From Sandaracinus sp. (lineage in GTDB: Bacteria; Myxococcota_A; Polyangia; Polyangiales; Houyiibacteriaceae), in NCBI GenBank assembly GCA_002699025.1, contig PABA01000095.1, positions 1 to 41,749 on the forward strand: a stretch of 41,749 nt of DNA. Direction: 5' to 3'. Position 1 is the stretch's first letter. Every line of letters begins with the position of its first letter. Made by a program: the position numbers and the translations under genes. The notes beneath the pieces are model-generated. The model was given only the letters and a program-made list of their open reading frames with translations, ran no database searches and was not told the origin of the DNA. Below are positions 34,175-41,316 of this stretch, in pieces.

Positions 34175-35491
34175 TCAGTTGCTCGCCGCGAGGATCCCGC
34201 CGGCGGCGTGGATGCGGACGGTCGGATCCTCGTCCCGGAGCGCGGGGCGCGCGGCGTCGGGGCGCTCGGCGTCTCGCGCCAGGGCGCGGGCGGCGACCCG
34301 GCGGAGCAGGGCCGACTCGGCCTCGAGCGCCGCCTCGAGCCGCGTCAGGGCGGCGTCCTCGCCTTCCTTCGCGAGGAGCGCCGCCGCCTGGACCGCGGCC
34401 ATGCCCTCGCCCTCCATCAGCGCGCGCAGCGTCTCCCGCGCCTCCTCCTCGGCGCCCTCGTGGCCGAGGAGCGCCCGCGCCATCCCGAGCCGCACGCTCG
34501 CGTCCGCCTCGCCATCGAGGGCCGCGAGGAGGGCGGCGTCGGTGCCCTCGTCGGCCGGGAGGCTCACGAGCGCGACGGCGGCCTGCGAGCGGAGCGTCGG
34601 GTCGGCGCTCCCGAGCGCACCGCGCAGGTAGGCGCGCGCGTCCACCACGCCCTCCTCGGGCGGCGCGTCCTCCTCCTCCGGGTTGCCGGTCAGGGCGATC
34701 ACCCGCGCGGCCTCGATGCCCGCCGGGTTCGGGGGCGTGGCGAGGAGCGAGCGGAGCGCGGCGACGGCCCGCGGCCGGTCCGCGCGCACCAGGGCCCGCA
34801 CGGTCGCGAGGCGCACGTTCGAGGCGGCGTCCCCGAGCCGCTCGCGGAGCGCTTCGAAGACGGCGGCGCCGAAGCCCCCCAGCGCGCGGATGGCCGCGCC
34901 CCGGACCCGCGGCTCGGGGTCGACGCGTGCGAGCTCCCGCAGCGCCCCCAGCGCCTCCCGCGACTCGGTCGCGGCGCCGAGCCGGAGCGCCGCCGCCCGG
35001 CGCACCTCGGGGATCGGATCGGCGAGCCACGCCACCAGGCGCGCGGTCTCTTCCTCCGGGTCGACGGCGACCAGCGCCGGCGCGAGGATCGCCGGGTCGT
35101 CCGTGTCGAGGAGCGCGTAGAGGTAGGCCCGCGCCTCCCCGTCTCCGCGCCGCGTCAGGTGCGCGAGCGCCTCGGCCCGCGCGACGGTCTCGCCCTCGCT
35201 TCGGCCGATCCGCTCGAGCACGGGCAGGGCCGCGTTCCCGGCCAGGCGGAGCTGCGTGAGCGCCGCGTCGCGCCGGCTCTCGTCCTCCCCGAGCGCCTCG
35301 AGCTCGAGCAGCAGGGCGGCGACCTCCGCGAGGAGCGCTCCGTCGGCGCCGTCGGCCTCGCGGAACTGGTCGTAGGCCTCGAGGGCGCCCTCGAGCTCCC
35401 GGGCCCGGACGGCGTCGTCCACGGCCGCGCGGGGCCCGCCGCCGCACGCGAGGGCGGCGAAGAGGAGCAGCGCCGGCGCTCCGCGCCTCAT
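34175..35491 (-). CDS. HEAT-repeat lipoprotein
   Basis: A 438-residue lipoprotein. The signal peptide M-R-R-G-A-P-A-L-L-L-F-A-A-L-A-C ends at Cys16. The mature part is alpha-helical throughout, with HEAT-like repeats of the form D-P-x-x-x-V-R-x-x-A-A-x-A-L, such as P-E-V-R-R-A-A-A-L-R-L-G-A and P-R-V-R-G-A-A-I-R-A-L-G-G. Such solenoids usually bind proteins and have no catalysis of their own. The ATG at 35491 overlaps the stop of the alpha/beta-hydrolase gene (ATGA), which decides the start over the upstream GTG at 35500. It is likely exported and works next to or on the product of its partner gene. Confidence 0.88.
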   Translation of the reverse strand: MRRGAPALLLFAALACGGGPRAAVDDAVRARELEGALEAYDQFREADGADGALLAEVAALLLELEALGEDESRRDAALTQLRLAGNAALPVLERIGRSEGETVARAEALAHLTRRGDGEARAYLYALLDTDDPAILAPALVAVDPEEETARLVAWLADPIPEVRRAAALRLGAATESREALGALRELARVDPEPRVRGAAIRALGGFGAAVFEALRERLGDAASNVRLATVRALVRADRPRAVAALRSLLATPPNPAGIEAARVIALTGNPEEEDAPPEEGVVDARAYLRGALGSADPTLRSQAAVALVSLPADEGTDAALLAALDGEADASVRLGMARALLGHEGAEEEARETLRALMEGEGMAAVQAAALLAKEGEDAALTRLEAALEAESALLRRVAARALARDAERPDAARPALRDEDPTVRIHAAGGILAASN

Positions 35492-36552
35492 GTCAGCCAC
35501 CCGAGCTCCCCGAGCATGCGCGCCGCCGCGCGGAAGGCGGAGCGGCGACCGAGCTGCAAGAGGTGGCCGCCGGCGAAGAGCTCGAGCGGCGCGTCGAAGT
35601 GCTCCGCGATGCGGCGGGCGTGCGAGACGGGCGTGACCCGATCACCGCGCGCGGCGAGCACCAGGCGACCCGCCCGCGGCACGCGCGGCGCGCGGCTGAG
35701 CGGGCTGATCGGCGCGTGCACGGTCTCGAGCAGCGCGTGCTGGCGCGCCCGCTGCGAGCGGGTGCCCACGAGCCGGCCCCCCTCCCGGGCGAAGTCGGCG
35801 ATGGAGGCGAGGGGGATGAAGGGGACCACGAAGTCGAGCTCCTCGAGCGTCGCGAGGAGGGCCGCCGTATAGCCCCCGAGGCTCATGCCCATCACGCCGA
35901 CGGCCGGCGCGCCGCGGGCCCGGAGCCAGCGGGTGAGCGCGCGCAGGTCGGCGACGGCCTGGCGGAAGCCCTCGATCGTGAAGCGCGGATCGGCCGCCGG
36001 GAAGGGCGGCGGGCGGCGCGGGTCGCGGCGGCGCGGCCCGTGGAAGGGCAGGGCGGCGAAGACCGGGTCGAGGCCCCTCTTCAGCAGCCAGCGCGTGGGC
36101 CAGACGCGCTCCTCGAGGGCGAGGTTGCCCGCGAGGTAGCCGTGCAGGAGGAGCACGGCGGGCCGGCCGCTCCCGGGGCCGCGGAGGTGCCGGGCGACGA
36201 CCTCGCGGTTCCGGGGGGCGTAGCGCGCCCAGCGCTCGCCGAGGGCCGGGAGCACCAGCTCGTGGGGGCTCTCGAAGCGGACGTCGACGACCTCGGCGTC
36301 GCGGCGGCGCTCGAGGAGGCGCTCGCGCGGCGTCGGCGCGGAGGGCGCCGGGAACCAGGCCTCGGGCGCCCGCACGTGCGCGTCCGGCTCGAGCTCGGCG
36401 ACGAGCGCCTCGAGCTGACGCGAGCGCTCGTTCGGACCGAGCGCCTCGGGGCTCTGGCGGCGAGGCCGCTCGAGCACGGTCCGCCGGAAGACCGCGTCCA
36501 CGCCGGCCGCCAGACGCGACGCGACCGCGTCGCTCAGCACGTCGAGGGGCAC
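35488..36552 (-). CDS. alpha/beta hydrolase
   Basis: A 354-residue alpha/beta-hydrolase-fold protein without a signal peptide. The oxyanion motif L-L-L-H-G-Y (134-139) precedes the nucleophile elbow G-M-S-L-G-G (Ser224), with Asp304 in A-A-R-G-D-R-V-T-P and His330 in A-G-G-H-L-L-Q, a full catalytic triad. The N-terminal 110 residues form an additional domain, in a layout reminiscent of the ABHD18/DUF2048 group. Substrate unknown; lipase or esterase chemistry is likely. GTG start at 36552. It is the first gene of a two-gene operon with the HEAT-repeat lipoprotein. Confidence 0.85.
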   Translation of the reverse strand: MPLDVLSDAVASRLAAGVDAVFRRTVLERPRRQSPEALGPNERSRQLEALVAELEPDAHVRAPEAWFPAPSAPTPRERLLERRRDAEVVDVRFESPHELVLPALGERWARYAPRNREVVARHLRGPGSGRPAVLLLHGYLAGNLALEERVWPTRWLLKRGLDPVFAALPFHGPRRRDPRRPPPFPAADPRFTIEGFRQAVADLRALTRWLRARGAPAVGVMGMSLGGYTAALLATLEELDFVVPFIPLASIADFAREGGRLVGTRSQRARQHALLETVHAPISPLSRAPRVPRAGRLVLAARGDRVTPVSHARRIAEHFDAPLELFAGGHLLQLGRRSAFRAAARMLGELGWLT

Positions 36553-36637
36553 CCTGCGCCGTTCGCCGAGGGGATCACCGCACGAGCCTGTCGACGGCTC
36601 GCCCCGCGGTCGAGCCGGGAGCGCGTAGGCCGCACCC

Positions 36638-37057
36638 TCAGGTCCCGGGGGGCGGCGGGGGAGTCGTGACCTCGACCAGCCACGCCTCGCTCGAGAGGAA
36701 CTCGATGCCGTCCACCTCGTCCTTGTCGGCGAGGTCCGGGTGATCCGTGACGACGCGCTTCAAGCCCGCCGCCTTCGCCGCCGCCACCAGCGCCTCCGTC
36801 CAGGCGTCCGGGCCGTGCTCGTCGTCGTCCACCAGATCGAGGAACTGGAGGATCGTCTTCATCTGACGATCGATCGCGTCCTTCTTGAACGACTCGACGT
36901 TGTGGAGCATCGCCTCGATGCGCTGCACGATCCACTCGGTCGACTTCGTCTTCTTGCCGGGCTGGAGGACGCGGCGGATGACGTGCTCGGGCGGGGAGCC
37001 CAGCGCCACCGAGGCGTTCACGAAGACGTCGGGTCCCAGGATGATGTCGTCGGCCAT
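36638..37057 (-). CDS. PIN-domain-like protein
   Basis: A 139-residue protein with the layout of a PIN nuclease: an N-terminal strand I-L-G-P-D-V-F-V-N (Asp10), a central helical part containing D-A-W-T-E-A-L (Glu88), and a C-terminal strand R-V-V-T-D-H-P-D-L-A (Asp105, Asp108) ending with G-I-E-F-L-S. These acidic positions bind metal in PIN domains. No antitoxin-like gene is adjacent, so I do not call it a toxin. The ATG at 37057 is chosen: a GACAAT hexamer ends 7 bases before it, whereas the open frame up to 37294 contains AT-rich promoter DNA. Pro-rich C-terminal tail. Confidence 0.65.
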   Translation of the reverse strand: MADDIILGPDVFVNASVALGSPPEHVIRRVLQPGKKTKSTEWIVQRIEAMLHNVESFKKDAIDRQMKTILQFLDLVDDDEHGPDAWTEALVAAAKAAGLKRVVTDHPDLADKDEVDGIEFLSSEAWLVEVTTPPPPPGT

Positions 37058-37064
37058 CCCCCCG

Positions 37065-37070
37065 ATTGTC
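37065..37070 (-). promoter_or_regulatory. -10-like element GACAAT for the PIN-like gene
   Basis: GACAAT (minus strand) ends 7 bases before the ATG at 37057. It keeps A2, A4, A5 and T6 of TATAAT but not T1. Confidence 0.3.
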
Positions 37071-37161
37071 TCGGGCGGGCCGAGGAAATCAAGGACGTTC
37101 CGCGCCCGCGGCAACTCGCTCGGCCGTCCCTCGACGGGTGTCCCCACGTGAGGACGCACAC

Positions 37162-37167
37162 ATTGTA
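37162..37167 (-). promoter_or_regulatory. -10 candidate TACAAT upstream of the PIN-like gene
   Basis: TACAAT on the minus strand matches 5 of 6 consensus bases and would start transcription near 37155, about 98 bases before the PIN-like ATG. The tandem TTCCAGAA element lies at the -35 position. Confidence 0.4.
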
Positions 37168-37183
37168 GTACACCCTGGGCGGA

Positions 37184-37199
37184 TTCCAGAATTCCAGAA
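37184..37199. promoter_or_regulatory. tandem TTCCAGAA boxes, possible operator
   Basis: Two exact copies of TTCCAGAA abut at 37184-37191 and 37192-37199. Each is a TTC-NN-GAA inverted repeat. They lie in the AT-rich control region between the divergent PIN-like and metzincin genes, over the -35 position of the TACAAT promoter. Confidence 0.4.
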
Positions 37200-37281
37200 G
37201 AGGTGCGAGAAATCCGTTCTTGTTGCGGAAAATTCGTAATCCTTTCGCATATTTCTGGGGGTCTCGGCGCGGCTCCAGCGG

Positions 37282-37287
37282 TATGAT
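37282..37287 (+). promoter_or_regulatory. -10 TATGAT for the metzincin-like gene
   Basis: TATGAT matches 5 of 6 bases and ends 10 bases before the GTG at 37298, giving a leader of at most a few bases. Confidence 0.5.
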
Positions 37288-37297
37288 CGCGCACATC

Positions 37298-38980
37298 GTG
37301 TACACCTCATCCCCTCGCCACGCCCTGCTCCGCGCGGGGCTCGCTCCCGCTCTCCTCCTGGTGGTCGCGGGTTGCACCGGAAAGCTCTCGAGCCGGCCGG
37401 CGGACGACATCCGGCTGATGGATGGGGGCACGACACCGACGCCGGGCACCGACGCCTGGGTGCCGCCCGGGACCGACGGGGGCACGCCGCCGCCGCCGCC
37501 CGGCACGGACGCCGGACCGGCGCCGGTCGACTCGGGCCCCCCGCCGACCGTCGACGCGGGGCCGCCGCCGCCCCCGCCGGGCACGGGGCTGGTGGACGGG
37601 CTCGCGGTGACGGGCATCTCCGCCTGGCAGGCCGTGCGCGTCGGCGTCGTCGAGGAGGGCACCGCGGTGAGCCGCCGGAACGCGCCCATCGTCGCCGGCA
37701 AGGACACGCTGGTGCGGGTCTACGTGCGCCCCGGCGCGGGCTGGGCCGCGCAGGAGGTGATGGCGCGCCTCGACGTCGCGCATGGGAGCGGCACCGAGTC
37801 CTTCATGGAGACGCGCACGGTGCGCGGCGAGTCGCGGGAGGAGGACGCCTCGAGCGTCTTCGACTTCCTCGTGCCCGGCCGCTTCGTCACGGCCTCGGCG
37901 CAGATCTCCGTCGCGCTCCTGAGCAACCCCGGCCGGCCCGAGGACTCGGCGGGGGCGAGCGACGCGCGCTACCCGCGGGACGGCTCGCGCTTCGGCCTCG
38001 GCGCCGAGGAGAACGGTGGCCTCGACGTGGTCGTGGTGCCCGTGCAGTACCAGGCCGACGGCTCGGGCCGGCTCCCCGACACGAGCGACGCGGCCATGGA
38101 GGCGCTCCGGGAGCAGCTCCTCGCCGTCTACCCGGTGGCGCCCGACCAGCTGCGCCTCCGCGTGCGCGCGCCCATGCCCTTCAGCTCGGTCGTCGCGCGG
38201 AACGGCGCCGGCTTCAGCGAGCTCCTCGAGGCGACGCGCACGCAGAAGCAGCGCGACGGAGCGCCCGGCGCGGAGTACTACTTCGCCCTCGTCGCGCCGG
38301 CCTCGAGCTTCTCCTCGTTCTGCTCCGGGGGCTGCGTCAGCGGCCTGGCCTCCGTGCCTCCGCCCTCGGCCTCGTCGCTCCGCGTCGGCGTCGGCATCTG
38401 GTACGGGAGCGAGAGCAGCCGCTGGACGGCGATCCACGAGCTCGGCCACACGCAAGGCCGCCCGCACGCGCCCTGCGGCGGCGCGAGCGGCGTCGATCCG
38501 AGCTACCCGCACGGCGGGGGCGGCATCGGCGCCTGGGGCCGCGACGAGCGGAGCGGCGCGCTGCTCGATCCGACGCGCACGGCGGACTTCATGGGCTACT
38601 GCCGGACCCAGTGGACGAGCGACTACACCTACGGGCTGATCCACGAGCGCATCCGCGCCGTGACGGGGCCCCGGGCGCTCGAGCTCGAGGAGGAGGTCGC
38701 CCACTACGTGTACCTCGTCGATGGCGAGGGCACGGTGCGCTTCGGCGGCGAGGTGGACGAGCCGTTGGCGCGTCCGGGCGACGCCATCGACCACCACGGG
38801 GGCGTGCGCCTGGTCGAGGCGCGGGACGCGCTCGGGCGTCCGCTCGGGTGGGTGGCCGCGCACGAGGCCGAGCTCTCGGACCACGCGGGGCGCTACCTGC
38901 TCGTGCCGACCCTCGAGGGGGCCGTCCGCTTCGAGCTCCCGGACGGGAGCGTGCTCGAGGTGCCGAGCGACGTGCGCTGA
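37298..38980 (+). CDS. metzincin-like metalloprotease lipoprotein
   Basis: A 560-residue lipoprotein. The signal peptide ends in V-V-A-G-C (Cys26), followed by a Thr/Pro/Gly/Asp-rich linker (about 43-97). The catalytic zinc motif H-E-L-G-H-T-Q-G-R-P-H (His380, Glu381, His384, His390) is a full HExxHxxGxxH, and D-F-M-G-Y-C (Met432) supplies the Met-turn expected for metzincins. The segment A-P-C-G-G-A follows the zinc site directly. The N-terminal beta-rich domain (about 100-250) and the C-terminal beta domain (about 460-560) are probably for binding. Peptidase family not assigned; it is related in pattern to bacterial M66/M43-like enzymes. GTG start chosen by the signal peptide and TATGAT upstream; the open frame from 37220 crosses promoter DNA. 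Extracytoplasmic, substrate unknown. Confidence 0.82.
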   Translation: MYTSSPRHALLRAGLAPALLLVVAGCTGKLSSRPADDIRLMDGGTTPTPGTDAWVPPGTDGGTPPPPPGTDAGPAPVDSGPPPTVDAGPPPPPPGTGLVDGLAVTGISAWQAVRVGVVEEGTAVSRRNAPIVAGKDTLVRVYVRPGAGWAAQEVMARLDVAHGSGTESFMETRTVRGESREEDASSVFDFLVPGRFVTASAQISVALLSNPGRPEDSAGASDARYPRDGSRFGLGAEENGGLDVVVVPVQYQADGSGRLPDTSDAAMEALREQLLAVYPVAPDQLRLRVRAPMPFSSVVARNGAGFSELLEATRTQKQRDGAPGAEYYFALVAPASSFSSFCSGGCVSGLASVPPPSASSLRVGVGIWYGSESSRWTAIHELGHTQGRPHAPCGGASGVDPSYPHGGGGIGAWGRDERSGALLDPTRTADFMGYCRTQWTSDYTYGLIHERIRAVTGPRALELEEEVAHYVYLVDGEGTVRFGGEVDEPLARPGDAIDHHGGVRLVEARDALGRPLGWVAAHEAELSDHAGRYLLVPTLEGAVRFELPDGSVLEVPSDVR

Positions 38981-38981
38981 G

Positions 38982-39014
38982 CGGTTCGGTTCGCTTCGGT
39001 TCGTTCGGTTCGGA
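38982..39014. repeat. short GGTTC-type repeats
   Basis: Runs of CGGTTCGGTTCGCTTCGG-like pentamer/hexamer units directly after the metzincin stop codon. Simple-sequence DNA with no other feature seen. Confidence 0.7.
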
Positions 39015-39070
39015 TGGGAGCGGAGGGGTTCCTGTGCCGCGGGACTCTTCCGCTCTCATGAGAATGCGGC

Positions 39071-39076
39071 TATCCT
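39071..39076 (+). promoter_or_regulatory. -10-like element TATCCT for the outer-membrane protein gene
   Basis: TATCCT ends 6 bases before the GTG at 39083, so transcription should start at the start codon. Confidence 0.5.
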
Positions 39077-39082
39077 GATGCC

Positions 39083-39886
39083 GTGAGGGGGATCGGTAGG
39101 CTGCTCGGCGTGATCGCCGTGGTCTTCGGGCTCGGGCAGACCGCCGAGGCCCAGCAGTACGGCCTCGGCCATCAGATGCAGGCGCGGCGGACGAACGTGC
39201 TGATCGAGGGGGGCTGGCGCTGGCCCATGCTCGGGCAGAGCCGGATCGACCGCGACGAGGACTGGAAGCTGCCGCTCGCCTACCACGCCGGGCTCACCTT
39301 CACGGTGGGCGAGCAGGCGGGCTTCTACACGGCGGCGCGCTTCGACGGCTACGGGCCGACGGGGCTCGGGACCTACCCCTTCACGGCGACGGCGCGGGTC
39401 GGCTACTTCTTGGACGTGCACGGCTTCGATCCGGGCGGGCCGCGCCAGACGAGCTGGACGACCAGCGACACGGATTGCGAGACCAGCGGGAACTGGCGGC
39501 GCTGCACGACGACGCGGACGCGGCACACGCGGCGCTGGTGGGAGCCGGCCGGTTGGGTCAACGGGATCCGCTACTTCTACGCGGGCTACCGGCAGGCGTA
39601 CGACATCCAGGGGGACGAGCGGCCGGACGGGACGCGCGGCAGGACGCACGCGGGGGCCGTCTCGCTCGGGGTGGGCCTCATCCAGTCGAAGTTCGCGACC
39701 TTCACGAACGAGCTCGAGGTGCTCTACTGGGTCTACGGCTGGGACGAGGAGGGCCGGACGCCGTGGGGGATCCAGTACCGGGGGGCCGTGCTCTTCGGGC
39801 CGGTCTTCGTCGACTTCACGCTGCTGCTGGACTCGGGGCTCGGGAGCGAGGTCTCGGTGGGCCTCGGCTTCGTCGTGAGCCCGTAG
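39083..39886 (+). CDS. predicted outer-membrane beta-barrel protein
   Basis: A 267-residue exported protein. The signal peptide ends at A-E-A (residues 20-22) before Q-Q-Y-G-L-G. The mature sequence alternates hydrophobic and polar residues with many Tyr, Trp and Gly, typical of beta strands: F-Y-T-A-A-R-F-D-G-Y-G, V-L-F-G-P-V-F-V-D-F-T-L-L-L. The end V-S-V-G-L-G-F-V-V-S-P lacks the classic terminal Phe. One loop holds two cysteines (about 132 and 139: D-C-E-T-S-G-N-W-R-R-C) and a Thr/Arg-rich stretch. The GTG start is supported by TATCCT six bases upstream. No specific function recognised. Confidence 0.7.
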   Translation: MRGIGRLLGVIAVVFGLGQTAEAQQYGLGHQMQARRTNVLIEGGWRWPMLGQSRIDRDEDWKLPLAYHAGLTFTVGEQAGFYTAARFDGYGPTGLGTYPFTATARVGYFLDVHGFDPGGPRQTSWTTSDTDCETSGNWRRCTTTRTRHTRRWWEPAGWVNGIRYFYAGYRQAYDIQGDERPDGTRGRTHAGAVSLGVGLIQSKFATFTNELEVLYWVYGWDEEGRTPWGIQYRGAVLFGPVFVDFTLLLDSGLGSEVSVGLGFVVSP

Positions 39887-39928
39887 CCAGGTATCTAGCC
39901 CAGCCTGCGGGGGCGCCCCCTCACCAGT

Positions 39929-39962
39929 GTCTCGAGGTGCGCGCGGTCTCGAGGTGCGCGCG
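39929..39962. repeat. 17-bp tandem duplication between convergent genes
   Basis: GTCTCGAGGTGCGCGCG is repeated exactly at 39929-39945 and 39946-39962. A perfect 12-base palindrome GGGGGCGCCCCC (39909-39920) lies just before it. Together they fill the gap between two stop codons. Confidence 0.9.
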
Positions 39963-39985
39963 GCCGAGGGGTGACTCGCTCGCGC

Positions 39986-41182
39986 TCAGACGCGCCGCGG
40001 GACGAAGTCGGGCTCGGCCCCCTCGAGCATGCGCGTGATGTCCGCGTGGAGCGCCCGGTTGCCGGCGCGGGCGAAGAGGGCGTCGCCTCCGGGGAGGGTC
40101 TGCCGGACGGTCTCGAGCCCACCGACGAGCAGCCGCGTCGGGTGGATCGCGTGGCGCCAGGCGCGGTTCGGGATGCGCAGGGCGCGGGCGATCGCGTCTC
40201 CGTTGAAGGCCCAGGTGAGGCCGTCGTGGTAGGGGACGACCGCGGCCGCGAGGAGCTTCTCCCGGCGCGTGCGCGCAGCCTCGCGGGGGACGACCCGGAG
40301 CGCGGCGGCCAGATCCAGGCTGTCCTGATCGGGGCCGGGCTGGACGAGCTTCACCAGCTCGGCGAAGGCGACGCCGCGCGCCTCGTTCGCGAGCTCGTCG
40401 AGGAGGGGGGCGGCCACGCCGCTGAGGTGGCCCACCCAGCGCCAGAGGTGCACGAGGGCCTCGCTCTCGGCGGGCCGGAAGCGGAAGCCCAGCTCGCGCG
40501 CGCCGGCGAGGACCAGGAGCGAGAACTCGATGATCGTGCCCGCCATGTCCGCCTGGTTGATCGGCAGGCCCCAGCGCGCGCTGTCCCACTCGCCGGAGCG
40601 GAGGATCATGCGCCGCACGCCGGCGTGCATGAGGCGGACGCGGAGCGCGATGCGCCAGCCCTCGGCGTAGGGGGCGACGCCGCCGTCCTGGCAGACCTCG
40701 ACCAGGAAGCGGCCCGTCTCGGCGAGGCGCCGCGGGGCCATGCGGTCGAGCTGGCCGGTGAAGGTGAGCGGCTTCACGGCCGCGCCGCTGTGGTAGCCGT
40801 TCATCAGCGACCAGGCGCTGAGGATGAAGAGGAGCGGCTTGCCGATGCGCTGGTAGGTGCGCGCGCCGAGCGCGAGGCGGGCGTCGTCGAGCCAGGGCGG
40901 CCGGGCGAGGGCGTCCTCGAGGAGCGCCTGGAGGGGCGCCGGGGCCGGCGCGTCGAGCGGGCCCTCGAGCGCCCGGCGGACGAGCTCGCGGCCTTCGGGG
41001 CCGGCGGCGGCGAGCCACTCCACGAGGGCGTCGGCGAGCGGGTCGCCGCGGAGCATGTGCTCGCCGAGGACGTCGGCGAGGGCGCCGTGGCGGCGTCGCG
41101 CCTCGGCGCGCCGGACGTAGCGGGCGGGGAAGCGCGGCGGGACGGCGGCCGTGCTCCCCGGGCTCGGGGTCGCGTGCTCCAC
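39986..41182 (-). CDS. DUF2236 oxygenase-like protein (MpaB / latex-clearing protein family)
   Basis: A 398-residue soluble protein of the family that includes latex-clearing protein Lcp and MpaB, heme-b oxygenases or related enzymes. The helical core carries W-R-I-A-L-R-V-R-L-M-H-A-G-V-R (176-190), in which His186 is the expected proximal heme ligand, and G-L-P-I-N-Q-A-D-M-A-G-T (205-216), a family hallmark. Y-H-S-G-A-A-V-K-P-L-T (130-140) lines up with the distal-pocket lysine region of Lcp. No signal peptide, so unlike secreted Lcp it is probably intracellular and acts on another unsaturated or lipid substrate. The GTG start is supported by TAGACT 7 bases upstream, and an 18-base palindrome overlaps the promoter, so the gene is probably controlled by a dimeric repressor. 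Confidence 0.85.
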   Translation of the reverse strand: MEHATPSPGSTAAVPPRFPARYVRRAEARRRHGALADVLGEHMLRGDPLADALVEWLAAAGPEGRELVRRALEGPLDAPAPAPLQALLEDALARPPWLDDARLALGARTYQRIGKPLLFILSAWSLMNGYHSGAAVKPLTFTGQLDRMAPRRLAETGRFLVEVCQDGGVAPYAEGWRIALRVRLMHAGVRRMILRSGEWDSARWGLPINQADMAGTIIEFSLLVLAGARELGFRFRPAESEALVHLWRWVGHLSGVAAPLLDELANEARGVAFAELVKLVQPGPDQDSLDLAAALRVVPREAARTRREKLLAAAVVPYHDGLTWAFNGDAIARALRIPNRAWRHAIHPTRLLVGGLETVRQTLPGGDALFARAGNRALHADITRMLEGAEPDFVPRRV

Positions 41183-41189
41183 GTCTGGA

Positions 41190-41195
41190 AGTCTA
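41190..41195 (-). promoter_or_regulatory. -10 TAGACT for the DUF2236 gene
   Basis: On the minus strand TAGACT ends 7 bases before the GTG at 41182, so the mRNA should be leaderless. No -35 consensus was seen at 17 bases. Confidence 0.55.
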
Positions 41196-41213
41196 ACTCA
41201 CCATGTGGTGAGT
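41196..41213. promoter_or_regulatory. 18-bp palindromic operator ACTCACCA-TG-TGGTGAGT
   Basis: Perfect 8-base arms around a 2-base centre directly abut the -10 of the DUF2236 gene, in the spacer region where a repressor would block RNA polymerase. The form fits TetR-family operators. The regulator gene is not in the window. Confidence 0.7.
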
Positions 41214-41261
41214 GCGCTCGCGGGGTGGCGGAAGGGGAGCTCGAGCCGGGGATTGGCCCAC

Positions 41262-41298
41262 GCGAAACGGGCCGCCCCCGAGGGAGCGGCCCGTTCGC
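41262..41298 (-). terminator. strong GC hairpin downstream of the gene at 41317
   Basis: ACGGGCCGC / GCGGCCCGT arms (9 perfect pairs, extended by GCGA/TCGC with one bulge) around a loop of about 10 bases. It lies 19 bases after the stop of the right-edge gene and before the DUF2236 promoter. It lacks a U-tract. Confidence 0.6.
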
Positions 41299-41316
41299 GC
41301 CGGTGAGCGGGTGGGA

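Noticed and set aside
36638-37057. PIN-type toxin of a toxin-antitoxin pair
   Set aside because: No small antitoxin-like gene lies beside it and the gene has its own promoter region.
37220-37297. N-terminal extension of the metzincin-like protein
   Set aside because: The extension lies in AT-rich promoter DNA containing TATGAT and would spoil the lipoprotein signal peptide.
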